A stretch of DNA of 64,000 nucleotides. Origin: Lota lota (taxonomy: Eukaryota; Chordata; Actinopteri; Gadiformes; Lotidae). Where the stretch lies: the NCBI GenBank assembly GCA_026745465.1, contig JACYXH010000310.1:5930001-5994000 (forward strand), in the 5' to 3' direction. The first letter of the stretch is position 1. Each line of letters starts with the position of its first letter. The translations under genes were made by a program, and so were the position numbers. Under the pieces are notes generated by a model that was not told the origin of the DNA, did no database searches, and worked only from the letters and a program-made list of their open reading frames with translations. Positions 11,013-37,308 of the stretch are shown one piece after another.

Positions 11013-14000
11013 GCTTCCGTCCGTCTCTGTGTTGAACGGAAGCCTGGTGACGGACGGGGAGCGAGAGGATGCTGAGCGCTTCTTCATACGACAATATCAG
11101 GACCGTCCCGAAGAGGAGCTTCCCAGGAGGTCAGAACACACAGCTCACAGCTAACAGCTCACGCACAGTGTTGTTTACACATACAACCACTGGGTGTGGG
11201 GCGTTGATTATCTATTTCAATATCTACCCTATAGTGACATCACAAGTGGGAAGGTCCACCCAGATGTGTCCACTGGCACACCCACTCTCTATGTCACTAA
11301 AGGGTAGAATTTTGAAAAAATCAACATCTTTACATTTTTGGCAGATGCCTTTATCCGCCAAAAGCGACTAACGTTGAATTCCAATACATGTCATTATGGA
11401 GTAGGGAGGGGTTTATGAATGTTTCTCAAGGGGGCCTATAGGCTAGGCTGTGGACATAGGGGATTGAAGCCAGTGCATTTAGCTAACTGCTAAACCATCC
11501 TGCCTCCGAACTGTTGTAGCAGGTAGTGTTAGGCAGCAGTGGCTAGGGTGTGAGAGTCCCCGGTCGAAAGGTTCCTAGTTCGATCCCCAATGTCTGCAGC
11601 CTACATGTCGGCGTCTTTGATCCAGATTCTGAGCCTGCTACCTAATGCCCTGCATCTGTAGACACATGAATTTGAGTCTTCTAAATGATGAATAGTAAAT
11701 AGCAGGTCAACATAGGTGTAGAGGGCTGGTTTTAATCTGGTTTACTCAAAGATACTCCATCTCTATAATCCAAAGAAAAATTAGGATTGAAAAAAATGTG
11801 TGACGTGTGCATTTTCTAAACAACTTTGGACTTAATTGAAGAACTTCAGAAAGGCTCTCTCTCACCCCCGTCTGTCCTTCTCAAGGAAGACATGCCCATG
11901 CTCTACCTATCTTTACCCACCGCATTCCACTTAACCTCAGCAGAATGCAGGGGAGGCAGACTGGTGGTGTGCGCTGGGGGTGGTGGTGGTGGGGGGTTGG
12001 TGTTGGTGGGAGGTGGGGTGAGGGCTAACCTTTGGAAGACAATGCCACTAGTCTCTCTCCGCACAATGACTCCTTTGTGCCGGGAATTCTCTGATTGGGA
12101 AAAGCGATACACGAGGTAGCAAGTGAGATGTCGTATTTTTTTTGTAACTTAAACTTTTTATTTTTTGGTTTACATCTCCCTCTGTCCGTTCCTTGATCCT
12201 CGAAGTGAGAGATTTACGTGTTTATTGGTGATGTCACTGGGGCTCTGGAGACATTGTTTTTTGCTAAATGTTTGTGAGGCAAAGCGCCCTAGCCCCGGGA
12301 TAAGACAAACAATGGCCCCAGTAAATGTGGGAGAGGCCTGTAAATGTCTTATGCATTATGCATTATTTTTGTATTTTTCTCACTTGCTAAAAAGCGACGT
12401 CACAGCTCTTACTGCGTAAGCCTCGTGTTCTGATCTAAAGCCACCCTATCCAGCATCTCCCAAAGTCTTTTCACTTAGCTATTTCCTTCCCCTGCTTTTA
12501 TTTTTGATATATTTTGTTATGGGTGAGTAAGACAAGGACATGGCGATCTGGGGGTTTGAATGATGATTGGTTGGCAAGTGTTGCTGGACAAGGTCAGTAA
12601 TCAATTGACTACATATATTTTAGCGACAGGGAGGCCTTTGGTAAATTTTTCTGTGCGTCTTTGGAGTGACTACATTTTGAATCCCCTTCCATCTGGGAAA
12701 GGAGAGAAGATGCGTATTTTCGACCACAAACAGAAACAAATGAACAGCGAATTTTGGTATGGGGATGGATGGACATTGTAAAGGTGGGAAAAGGAGACAA
12801 CGGCGGTGCTAAAAGACAGCTACCGAGCTCCAGTAAATGAAGGGATTCGATTTAATTTAAGATTTAGAGTGTCAGTAGATAAATGGCAGAATGGTGGTTG
12901 TTTAAATACATATTTCAAGCGCGAAATCCTTCCGTAGGTCAGAACAGAGCCTAATCGGGTAAATAAACCACTAGCACACTTGCTATGTAGGGTAGACCTT
13001 TGCCGGACATTTCCACAGAAGTTAGGTAAGAGGTTTGGCAAACATAGCGGTTAGCATTAGCCCTAAGATTCTTTGGCACAGCTAAAAGGACGACAGTCAT
13101 TTCACCATTACCAAAGGCTAATGGAAGACATTTTTCTTCGGTATAAACTCCAGCTATTATTTCACCAATTATTGGAGCCTTGTTAAAGCATCCCTGCTCC
13201 AATAAAAGGAAAGCTTTAACTTAATGGCTCCTTAATAGAATAGCACTTTGTGCACCGTGAGCTTGGAGCACAATTCCCAGGGTGGACTCTTGAGTTTTGG
13301 CTTGAAAGTGCGGGCCAGGGTCTTGGCTTTGTTGAGGGACTATTTAGGGAGGGAAGGGAAATTGCTTTGATTGGCCCAGCTGTTACAGTAGCTTTGAAAG
13401 CACAGCCTTTCACTCGTGGATTTATTTAATCGCCCCCGCGGTCCTTATCTCCAGCCCTCAGTCCCCCAGGTGGCTGAGAGCTTTCTCACGGCAGGGAGAG
13501 GCGGGTAAGCCCAGGTCTGTTCTCGCTCTGCCCCAGAATGCTCATGTGCCTCCAAATAAGCAGTGCGCTCACTCAGTGGGGCCACGTACTACACCTCCCT
13601 AGAACCCCTTTTATCATGTGTTCATGCCAGCTTCCCTTCCACCACTTCCTCCACCATGACAGCCCGCTTTCCTCTTCTGCCAACAACAAAACGTATGCGG
13701 CGACGACTCACAAGAGCCCCACTGTTTCTCCTTTCTCCTCTTTTGTTCTCTTCTATTCTCACCGCGTCCTCTCCCAGATACCACGTCCTGTTGTCCAAGT
13801 ACGGTAGGCTGGCCCCGCTGGCCGAGGTGGACCTGACGCCGCGCGGCCCCACGGTGGAGGTGCGCTGCGGGGACAAGGTGGAGGTGGTGGGCCTGATGAC
13901 AGAGCAGACCGTGGGCGGGCTGAAGAAGCAGCTCAGGGCCCTGCTGCAGCTGGCGCCCAGCGGCATGCGGCTCTTCCACATCTTCCACACCGAGCCCTGC

Positions 14001-14126
14001 TCCATGTCGATGTCAGAGGAGATGAAGTACCCGGGCCGGGCGCTGCACTCCTACGGCATCCGCGACGGAGACGAGATCCTGGTGGTGCCCAAGGCCAAGG
14101 CCCGCTGCGTCTCCTCAGACAGCTGA
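8033..14126 (+). CDS. tbcel: TBCEL, tubulin-specific chaperone cofactor E-like protein
   Basis: TBCEL (LRRC35) disrupts alpha/beta-tubulin dimers and promotes microtubule loss in the cytosol. It resembles cofactor E without the CAP-Gly domain. Coding exons are 8033-8177, 8543-8682, 9204-9385, 9648-9904, 10637-10763, 11013-11129 and 13778-14126, totalling 1317 nt (438 aa; human 424). All phases close and all introns are GT-AG. Family segments include [53 protein letters not shown] and [11 protein letters not shown] (leucine-rich repeats, about residues 45-260), then [19 protein letters not shown] (cap), and a C-terminal ubiquitin-like domain ending [13 protein letters not shown]. An acidic SSSDEEE tract follows the start, which is longer than in human. 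Splicing of the fifth intron is unusual (see findings). Very sure of identity. Confidence 0.96.
8920..9010. repeat. Possible LINE 3'-end fragment in TBCEL intron 2
   Basis: GCTTTATTAATCCCAGGTGGGAAATTAAAG resembles, in its parts around 8941-8970, the tails of fish non-LTR elements (the TTTATTAATCCC...GGGAAATT pattern). It is short and degraded, so the assignment is tentative. Confidence 0.35.
9594..9622. repeat. Poly(C) run of 29 nt near a splice acceptor
   Basis: An uninterrupted run of 29 C lies 25 nt upstream of the TBCEL exon at 9648, where the polypyrimidine tract belongs. Such long C homopolymers are rare in vertebrate DNA. Confidence 0.9.
10786..11010. repeat. Paired (AC)n and (GT)n tracts inside one TBCEL intron
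   Basis: (AC)n occupies about 10786-10853 and (GT)n 10951-11010, separated by about 97 nt. Both lie in the 249-nt intron 10764-11012. The tracts are complementary over up to 60 nt, and the GT tract ends directly at the acceptor AG. Confidence 0.95.
11325..11480. repeat. Divergent copy of a common teleost dispersed repeat
   Basis: TTACATTTTTGGCAGATGCC followed by TTTATCCGCCAAAAGCGACTAAC is a degraded version of the TTTAGCAGACGC-TTTTATCCAAAGCGACTTACA sequence that also occurs at 48690-48750 and that I recognise as widely dispersed in fish genomes. Confidence 0.6.
11522..11650 (+). mobile_element. tRNA-derived SINE fragment
   Basis: GGCAGCAGTGGCTAGGGTG (A-box-like) and, about 35 nt later, GTTCGATCCCC (a near-perfect RNA polymerase III B box) have the spacing of a tRNA head. 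The following sequence does not fold as an intact tRNA, so this is a SINE head and not a tRNA gene. Confidence 0.55.
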
Positions 14127-14755
14127 ACCTTAAATCTGCACTGCAGCTGGAGACCCTGGCTCGTCTGTTGCACCGATGTATAAGCCAAGTGGAATTCATT
14201 GGCATTGCTTGTTTTTGTTAGTATTTTACTTCAACGTTGAATGTGAAAGATATTTCTATATTACACCTATCGTACATCACACCGTTGCACATACAAGACA
14301 TCCAACACAAAGAGTTTTAACTCACGCCCATATTACACATTTTATTTCTATTTAATTGAATTGGACAAGCTTGCGTTCAACAGACTTCCATCCCCACCCC
14401 TCTCTATTTCGTGGTCTACCCACGGCGTGGTGCTTCCGGCTCAGTCTCGCCTGGCGCATGGCACCGTGTCCCCAGATAACCCCCCCCCCCCCCCCCCCCC
14501 ATAGAGCTGCAATCAGGAGCGTGGCGTGCCGAGCATAATGGCAGCGGTGCGCACAGACCGTACGGACACAGCTCGGTCAGGACACCCTACTCCCCCTATT
14601 CCACCCCCCCCCCCCTTTCCCCCCAGCAGGAAAGACAAGACCGCCCCTGTGGTGAGCTAGCTGGGGGTCCTGGAGGGACGGAAAGGAAAAACGAAGCGCT
14701 TTTCGGATCACTTGAGTTACCACTGCTGTCCGTCTCAATGAATAGGGTATCTCTC

Positions 14756-14835
<80 letters not shown>

Positions 14836-14947
14836 CCCCCTCCGTGTGATGTTGGGGCAGCCCACCGGGAGTGAAGGATAGTTCACGTCTATCCTTCACT
14901 CTCCCTATATACATCTCCCTCTCTCATGCTACGTCTCTTTTCTCTCG

Positions 14948-15028
<81 letters not shown>

Positions 15029-16140
15029 TCTCTCATACATCCGTTCCATCACCCAACACCGTCAGACCTCTGCTCTGTCATGGGGAGACACGGAGGGAAA
15101 TGGGGGAGGGGGGGAAAGGGGTGCTACAGGTTAGTGGGGTTGTCACATGCTCACTTATTTCTGCAGAGACACCAAACGTCTGCTGGTGGGATTTGACAAA
15201 GTGACCATTTTAGTTTCAGATGACGATGATGACGATTAAGATTTAATCTGATTCCGAATTACCTGTGCTGTTCCCAACCCAATTTAGTTGTCCCACTGAT
15301 CTAGTACTTCCGTGTATCCAATGCTATTGTAATGGATAATTAATAATATCACATTGTTTTGTAGATTCACACCGTTTGGTAGCAGGTGGTGCTCTGCAGG
15401 GAGTCCTAATGCTGAAGTGTTTTCCTATTTGAAATGGAGTGTGACAAGTTCACCCAGTCAGAGCTGTCTACCAAAGCACCATGCATACACTATTTGAATA
15501 TAGGCAATTCTGTCCCACACATTGCAGCCTTCCCTTCTCAATTGGAAATCAACAGGCACTGAAACAATAGTGGTAAACAAGACCACTGGCATCCGTTATT
15601 TAGCTGACTGAAATCTACTCTATTTTAGATTTTTTGGTTTGATTTAAAATGTGTGTGTTTTGTTAGTTTCACACTTCCACCATGTTTAAAATGAGTGCTT
15701 GCGCTGAACGTAGTTGGATGAAAGTAATTCTACATCGCAAAGAGATTTTCTCTGCGTTTGATTGTGATGCCGTTTAAAGGAATCTGGAATTTGAGGGAAA
15801 ATAATAAGTGTTTTGTTTGGTTTGTTTTAGGTTGAGTGAGTGTCATATATTACGATTTTGAAAAGAGTTGATGACATTATTATTTGTAGGACTATTCACC
15901 GGCCCCCCAACTTGTTAAGCGATGTTCTGTTTGAAAATGAAAGCTTGTTCGATTATAAATAGTTTATGACTTAATCTTAATGACTGTATGCCTTCCACTG
16001 TGTTAAACACAGTACATTTTAAATTGTATTGCTGTCCTACGATTAGTGTACTGCAATTGTTTGGTGACCCTACTTAAAATACAAAAGCTTGATGACTTCT
16101 ATGGCATGTGAAAAATTGGCATTGTTAATAAAAATAATAT
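14127..16140 (+). other. TBCEL 3' untranslated region and likely poly(A) signal
   Basis: About 2 kb follows the stop codon without another gene. It includes a C21 run (14480-14500), two long (CT)n tracts and, at 16127-16132, an AATAAA in an A+T-rich setting. This is the likely cleavage signal of TBCEL. The UTR extent is inferred. Confidence 0.45.
14751..15034. repeat. Two (CT)n microsatellites
   Basis: (CT)n tracts of about 80 nt each lie at 14751-14832 and 14953-15034 in the same orientation, separated by 120 nt, inside the presumed TBCEL 3' UTR. Confidence 0.95.
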
Positions 16141-19081
16141 ATCTATATCTAAATATCTACATATATTGTCTTTTTCAAACTTTTTAATGAACTGAGCAAT
16201 AGAGAAAAGGTTAAAGACATTAGGCAGACATTTGTGTATTAGTGAACTGGTTCTATATGCTTTTTATGTTGAGCTGATTCTGATTGTCTGGGGATTGTCT
16301 ACAGACCACCGTAACATACTTGGAGCAACCAATTCAATCACTGCTGTGATTGTCACCCTGAAAATGTACCAATCAGAATTTCCATATTTTCTCACTGGCT
16401 CACAAACTTCAATACAGTCCTGTGGAAAAACAATAATGTAGTTTCTTGCAGTAGCATGCCATTGATTTAAAAATGCCCCAATGGTCATCTACACATGAAG
16501 CAACAAATACTTTAGAAAAAAAAAAGTAATACTATATATACCAGACAGAGTTTGGTGTTCATTCACTAATCCATAATCAGATCTCTTTGAGAAACGACCT
16601 TGAAGCCTCAATGACGAGTGACTCGGAGCTGCCTACCAGTCTGTGTGCGTGGTTGGTCGCTTGGTTGGTCTACATGGCTCCATTTCACAGCCCCCTGTAG
16701 CAACTTGGCTGTGGAGGAAGACAAGCATTCTCCCCATCCATTCATTCATTCCCACTGCCTGGCATGCATGCGTCACGCCAAGCTGCTACGGTCTCCATTC
16801 CATACGTGTCAAGCGGTTTTGTGTTTCTGGGGCATTCCCTCTGCTTCCTCCTCCTCCACCTCCACTTCTTCAACCCACCAACAGTGTGGTTTCTCATCCT
16901 CGGTAGGATAGGACACAATCAGAATCAGAATCAGAAAAGCTTTATTGCCAAGTATGTTTAAAAAACGTACTTGGCAAGAAAGCTTTTCTGATTCTGATTC
17001 TGATTCTGATAGCTGTGTTGGCCCACGCTGCTGAATGCATACTCAGCCACCACCACCCGAAGTAGAACTCTCTTGGGTTCAGTGCAGTGTAAAGGGGTGC
17101 AATGCTGAAATATCAGCATTGCTAAATGTATCATTAGCTAAATGTGAGCAAATGTTCTACTTGCAGAGCATCTCTTGGACCATCTCAGGGAATTCATGAT
17201 GCAAGATTTGTTTCAAAGTGAAGTTTAAACATTATATTTAGCAGCAAACGTATGCCTGACAGGTTCCTTGCAATTAATGTCCTGTGTTGCTCAAATATCC
17301 TTTCTTTTGTTGCAATCTACTGTTAAGCATTTCGATTTTTATTTCAACATATGAGGGTTCAGCGGTATTAATGAATTAAAGTGTAACACTCAGGTTTGCA
17401 GGAATGTTCTTTGATGTCAGTTCAAACAGTATGCCGAACACAACAGAACAGAGGAGCATGTATTTTAACAGTATTGATTAAGCATAAAGAGCCATTCTTT
17501 ATCCAATACAAACGGCTTCTCATGGACTACGCATCGTCACACCCAGACATTCACTAATGCAAGGTCAGCCCCCGGGTTGAGAGAGAGAGAGAGAGATTTT
17601 GGGCAGCACCTTTGTCCACCCCCTAAGGCCATGCTCAGGACCTAGTAGGGACAGGGTATCCCAGGCCGGGTGTGCTTCGGTCCACTCCATTATGAAGTGG
17701 GGATCGGGGGGCTAAGGTGAACTGAACAGGCCTATTGTGTGTTGGGGTGAAGGAGCAATTGGTGGTTAAGGTTACCAGTAGGAGATTGGACAATGTGAAC
17801 GGAAAGAGAGAGGGGAAGCGGGCAGGTCAAGGCCAAATGCTGGATGGCCATGGGGGGGGGCAGACATTAGTGTACGATTGCGGCCCCTTCGTAGTGGTGG
17901 GTGGGTGGGGATAAGGTGACCACCACAAGTGAGCTCAATCTTAGATCTCCAGACCAGGACCTTCTTTGTGGGGTGTCAGGCTTGAAGGGTTCTACAGAAA
18001 TCATCTGGTGATGCTGGAGAATTCATCCATGCAGTTCCCACGCACCCAGCACCACGATGCACTTCCTGCCCTCAACCTCACAGCGCTTGATCACTCACCG
18101 TCACACCACATGGAAACATACTTACTCAAACGAGTCCATTTAGTCTGGTTGCCAATTTGAGCAATTTGTGTGGTCAAGGGTTAACACATTTATCGCCAGG
18201 TCGTGTAAGGGGACAGTTTTGTTTAATAGCAGGGTAAAGAGACACAAATTACATTTGGAGCCCCATATTTGTGATAAATAGTGATCCCATAGGGCAGTAA
18301 GGGGTCGCCTGATAGCCATATGAGGTCGAAGGACATTGCCTACTTATATAGATATCTAGATGTTTACGTTTTTAAGGATTTTTCTTTTTAAAGGTGCCGT
18401 GTAGGAAACAAACTAAGGATTCATAGCCAGGATGGCATGATGCACAAACGCTTACTGGGATCATAATGTTATGAACAGGGCTGATGTTGATAGGTAAAGA
18501 AAGAAATTGGGATCGCTAGGATTTTCAGACTTAACATTGAGGTCCCTGGCCATAAAAGGCAACCCACACACCAGCCACTACCATTAGGCCTCAGTAAAGA
18601 AAGGAATAAAAGGTGTAACAGTGGTTTCGACCCGACTGGGACCGTCACACATTCTCATCACCTTCTGCACCCTTACTGTGGAAGTGTGAAGACCTGTGCA
18701 AGGGTCTGGGTCAGGCTGTTACTTCCCCATCACCAACACGATCCATACCCGTCCAGACATTCCCAGGAACACTTTTTGCTGTTGTGTGTTGTTTTGTTCA
18801 TTGCATCTTTGTGCGCCGCTCCCTTCGCTAGCTCTTTCACAGGTTGGGTATGCACGCATTTACACAACAAGACATGGCCGCCACACAATGCCAGCCTCCG
18901 CAGAGGGCCTCGGCTCGCTGGTTAATGGGGCCTGGGGTGTGCCCTTGGTCCCTCAGCCTTTCACACGTCCTGCTCCCCGGCCTCTCCTGTTACTGCCACT
19001 GTCCCTTCACGGCACAATGGGTCATCTGACGCAGGTCTTCTCCTTCCCAGACCACATCTCCTTGCATCCACCTGAGATTGG

Positions 19082-19114
<33 letters not shown>

Positions 19115-20239
19115 GCTGTAGTTATCTCTCCAGGATCGGTGGAAATAAAACGTCTTGTAAATGAGGCTGTTCGTAATTAACAAAAAGAGCACATAGTGAG
19201 TCCTAAGTGAGTCATGTTAATGCTGTAACCCAAGCCCTCCTCTGGGGCCAGGAAAGCTCCGGGTCTTTTTCAGTCTGTGAACATCCCTAGGGTCTGACTC
19301 CTCTACTTTGGTTCATCTTGAGTGCTCAGGTGCACGGAGACCGTACCCTTGGCTATGCTTAGTGAAACCCAGTCATAGGGTCTACGCGAAGAGGAAGGAA
19401 GGAAGGGGACATCTAGGGGGCCTCAATCAACGAGAAACTCCACGTATAACTCCAATAGTACTCTATCGACAAGCCGTGGTTCCAAATTATTTCCTCAGTT
19501 TTTTTCCCAATTTCTGGGTGCATTCGCTTCAATCTGCTTTCATTTTTGGGTGCATTCACCACAGCCCCCCCGGCCCTCCGCCACCCAGTCCCCCCCCCCC
19601 CCCCCCCCCCGTACAATATGCTGTCGTTCCCGGATCTCGGTTTACTTTCTTCTGTTTTTTTCTCCGCTTTCATCACATGCTTTTCTGTTGACCCCCCACA
19701 CCCCCTGCATGCCGCCCCAACTCCTCCTCCTCCTCTTCTCCATCCCTACCTCCCTCTCTCTCCAAATTCTGAGCTCAGATTAAGTTGAACACTATCCGCT
19801 ATCCGAGTTTTCAGCTTACGTCTCTGTTCAGCTGCGCCTTACTGAGCTCCCAACAAGGCCTTTATTTTACCCTCCTTTTTTTCCCCACTTTCGACTCCTT
19901 CATCTGTTCAAACACCGAGCGCGGGTCCGGCACAAGGATTCCCCTGGTTTGATTTCTTGTAGCGTTTTATCCACTTTAAAAGTTACCATTTGTATTCCTC
20001 CCGGCCGGGGTCCTCGGGTCTGTTCTTCCCGAAGCAGGGGGGCATCTGACGAGCAGCGTGACTACAGAGGGGCATCCGTGTCTCACGCCTCCCTCCTTCC
20101 CTCCCCCCTTCCCCCCCCCCCCCTTCCCCACCACCATCACATAGACGGCAATACCGTCCTCCAGTCACCCCTCTCCCCCTCTCGACCCCACCGCTGCCAC
20201 CTCGCTGCCACACCGCCAGCGATCTGTGGATGGTCCTCT
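16141..20239. other. TBCEL-TECTA intergenic region
   Basis: No supported gene. Contents are an inverted-repeat LINE tail (16918-17010), a short (CA)n at 19084-19112, a C21 run at 19590-19610, another C-rich tract near 20111-20122 and C+T-rich promoter-proximal DNA from 19550 on. Open frames here are low-complexity and have no homology that I recognise. Confidence 0.5.
16918..17010. mobile_element. Head-to-head inverted copies of a LINE-like 3' tail
   Basis: An approximately 43-bp arm beginning ATCAGAATCAGAATCAGAAA and continuing AGCTTTATTGCCAAGTATG is followed at once by its reverse complement with about two mismatches. The GAATCA tandem plus TTTATTGCCAAGTA is a motif I recognise from fish non-LTR element ends. 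Confidence 0.65.
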
Positions 20240-20305
20240 GCTCTGTGCAGGCAGCCGGGAGCTGAGAGAGAGCTGAGGTGCTAGATGTCAGTCTTCTGAA
20301 GCCAG
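20240..20305 (+). other. Probable non-coding first exon of TECTA
   Basis: A purine-rich segment ends in a strong donor (GAAGCCAG|GTGAGT, exon end 20305). The TECTA start codon lies directly after an acceptor at 22340, so at least one upstream 5' exon is required. This is the best candidate in the preceding 2 kb. The transcription start cannot be fixed from sequence. Confidence 0.4.
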
Positions 20306-22341
20306 GTGAGTCTCAACGCCACCTCATCCTCTTTTCACACCACAGACCGCCACTGACTCTTGATTGGTCCTGTGATTATTACTACTAATGACTAGAATTG
20401 TCTGATTTCATCTAGAGGACATCTGCTAGGGCACCTGTAATACTATTTTGATGCTGTTGTTTCTCAGGCAGGGAGGCTGTGGAAGTGTGAAGTTATTTAA
20501 TCTATTGGGATTCATACAATGTAGTGTAGCAGGATGTATGCCATTAATGCACTCTACTAGCAGATATAATTAAACATGGCTATTAACATCAATTTTCAAA
20601 ACTACTGGTTGTAAAAATTGTAGATTGAGATTGAGTTTGGATAAACTAAATTGAAAAAAATAACAAAAAGTAATATCAGTGGTGTTTTTTTCACATGATT
20701 TAAACAGAAGAATAATTAGAAGTTATGCCCACAAGCGTCCTGGAAGAAAAATTATAACATAACCCTAATGTTAGAAGTATCACAACGTTTTCTGTTTCTG
20801 AATGACCTGGGAATTGTGACATGTGTGGTCGACACATCACAGGCGTCAAATGTCCAAGCGATCCTTCAACAGACAAAAGGTACCATAGGTTTCCACAAGC
20901 CTTATCTAAATTGGCCTGGTTCAAGGAGTGCATAGTGCAAATGCCTATCAGATGAGATGGTGAGCTGTGAGACTCACACAACGACAATCGTCATAATTGT
21001 CCGATCCGCTGATGATAAAGTGCGACGACAGGCTGGTGAAACTACAATGAATCCTCTCTCGTCAGGGGCTACTAACCCCGGCCCACCTGCAATTCCACCA
21101 AGAGTCAGTCAGGAATGGAATATTTATATGTTTCAATAGCATCAAAGAGCTGTTTAAATGCTTTGATGAAGTGAATACGCGTTATGAATCCCTTTGGTGA
21201 TCATGTAACCTGAATTATGATTATATTAAATTAGTTATTAAAAGCTAATACTCAGACCTTCTTTATATTATTATCACATTGGAGCAAAAAACGTTTTTGT
21301 TGGTTTTAGTTATTTGCTAATATATCATATTATATCCTTTTTTCTTTTATTTCATAATGCAAATTGAAGTCTGAGTTTAGTTGTCCTTATGGAACCTTGA
21401 TGATGTCTCTGAAACACATTACATTGAATGAAGTGAATGATTGAAGTCTGAAGTCTGTGCTTTCATTCAACCCAATAACAAGAACTACACAATACCAGTA
21501 CACCTGACAAAAATAATTGTGAACTTTTTTATTAAGCCAGTTAACCCCTCCATTTTCAGTGAAGTGCTGAATCCTGTAGGCCGCCAGTAAAGCAATTCTA
21601 TCGACAAATAAAACCCTCAAATAACCTTATGACCCAATACCAAAAGTCAAACTGTACCAGGTCAAGTGAGAGCGGTGTTTAGTGCTTTATGGTGAACTCT
21701 GATATCTGCCGCCCTGGCAGTGTACGCTAGTTCCGCAATTGAATGCCTGCCAAGCCAGGTACGGAACAGCCCCCTGGGTCCAACGCCGAGACCTTGGCAA
21801 CCCAGACCTAGTCACTTAAAGCCATTAGTAGTCCCGTGTTTACGCCCCTCTTCCTTTACCTAACAAGGCATGGATGTCTCCCAAGCAGAAGTGGTAATGA
21901 GGTTCTGAGTAACTCCAAGCCTCAGACTGCGAGACGCTGTGAGTGGATTGGGCCAGGGTCGGGGCAAGCCACAGGGAGCCCACAGCGCACACACAGAGAG
22001 GCCCCCAAGTACACCGTTTGTCCGTTAGCATGGGATCCTGAGGCGAATGTGATCCTGACATATTGTTCTGGCAGGCATAATGGGGCCTTTTCAGAGCTCC
22101 CCCGGGGAGACCTGGGAGTGAGTCTTAAAGAAGTTAGAACATGCCGAAAAAAAGAAAAAACAGTTTGGTAGGTTCTTTCTACCATCTGGTTTGAACTTGT
22201 TCGGTGACTCTTTTTCCCAAACATGACCAAAATTAATCTGTTAATTGTCATTCCTCTTTATGAGTACGGTTGTACCGTACTCTGTTCATTTTTGCGATAC
22301 ACTATCAGAGCTGACCATCTCCTTCTCTGCAAACCCTCAGG

Positions 22342-37308
<14,967 letters not shown>

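Larger units (their letters stand above)
11130..13777. other. TBCEL last intron
   Basis: This 2.65-kb intron holds repeat remnants: a divergent copy of a common teleost repeat near 11325-11480 and a tRNA-derived SINE near 11522-11650, plus a G-rich GGTGG tract at about 11975-12020. No additional exon is supported. The rest looks like unique intron sequence. Confidence 0.6.

Noticed and set aside
11529-11600. tRNA gene
   Set aside because: A good B box is present, but the arms do not pair and the context is a dispersed SINE.
14596-15204. Ser-Leu and Arg-Glu repeat frames
   Set aside because: They are translations of (CT)n/(AG)n tracts in the TBCEL 3' UTR.
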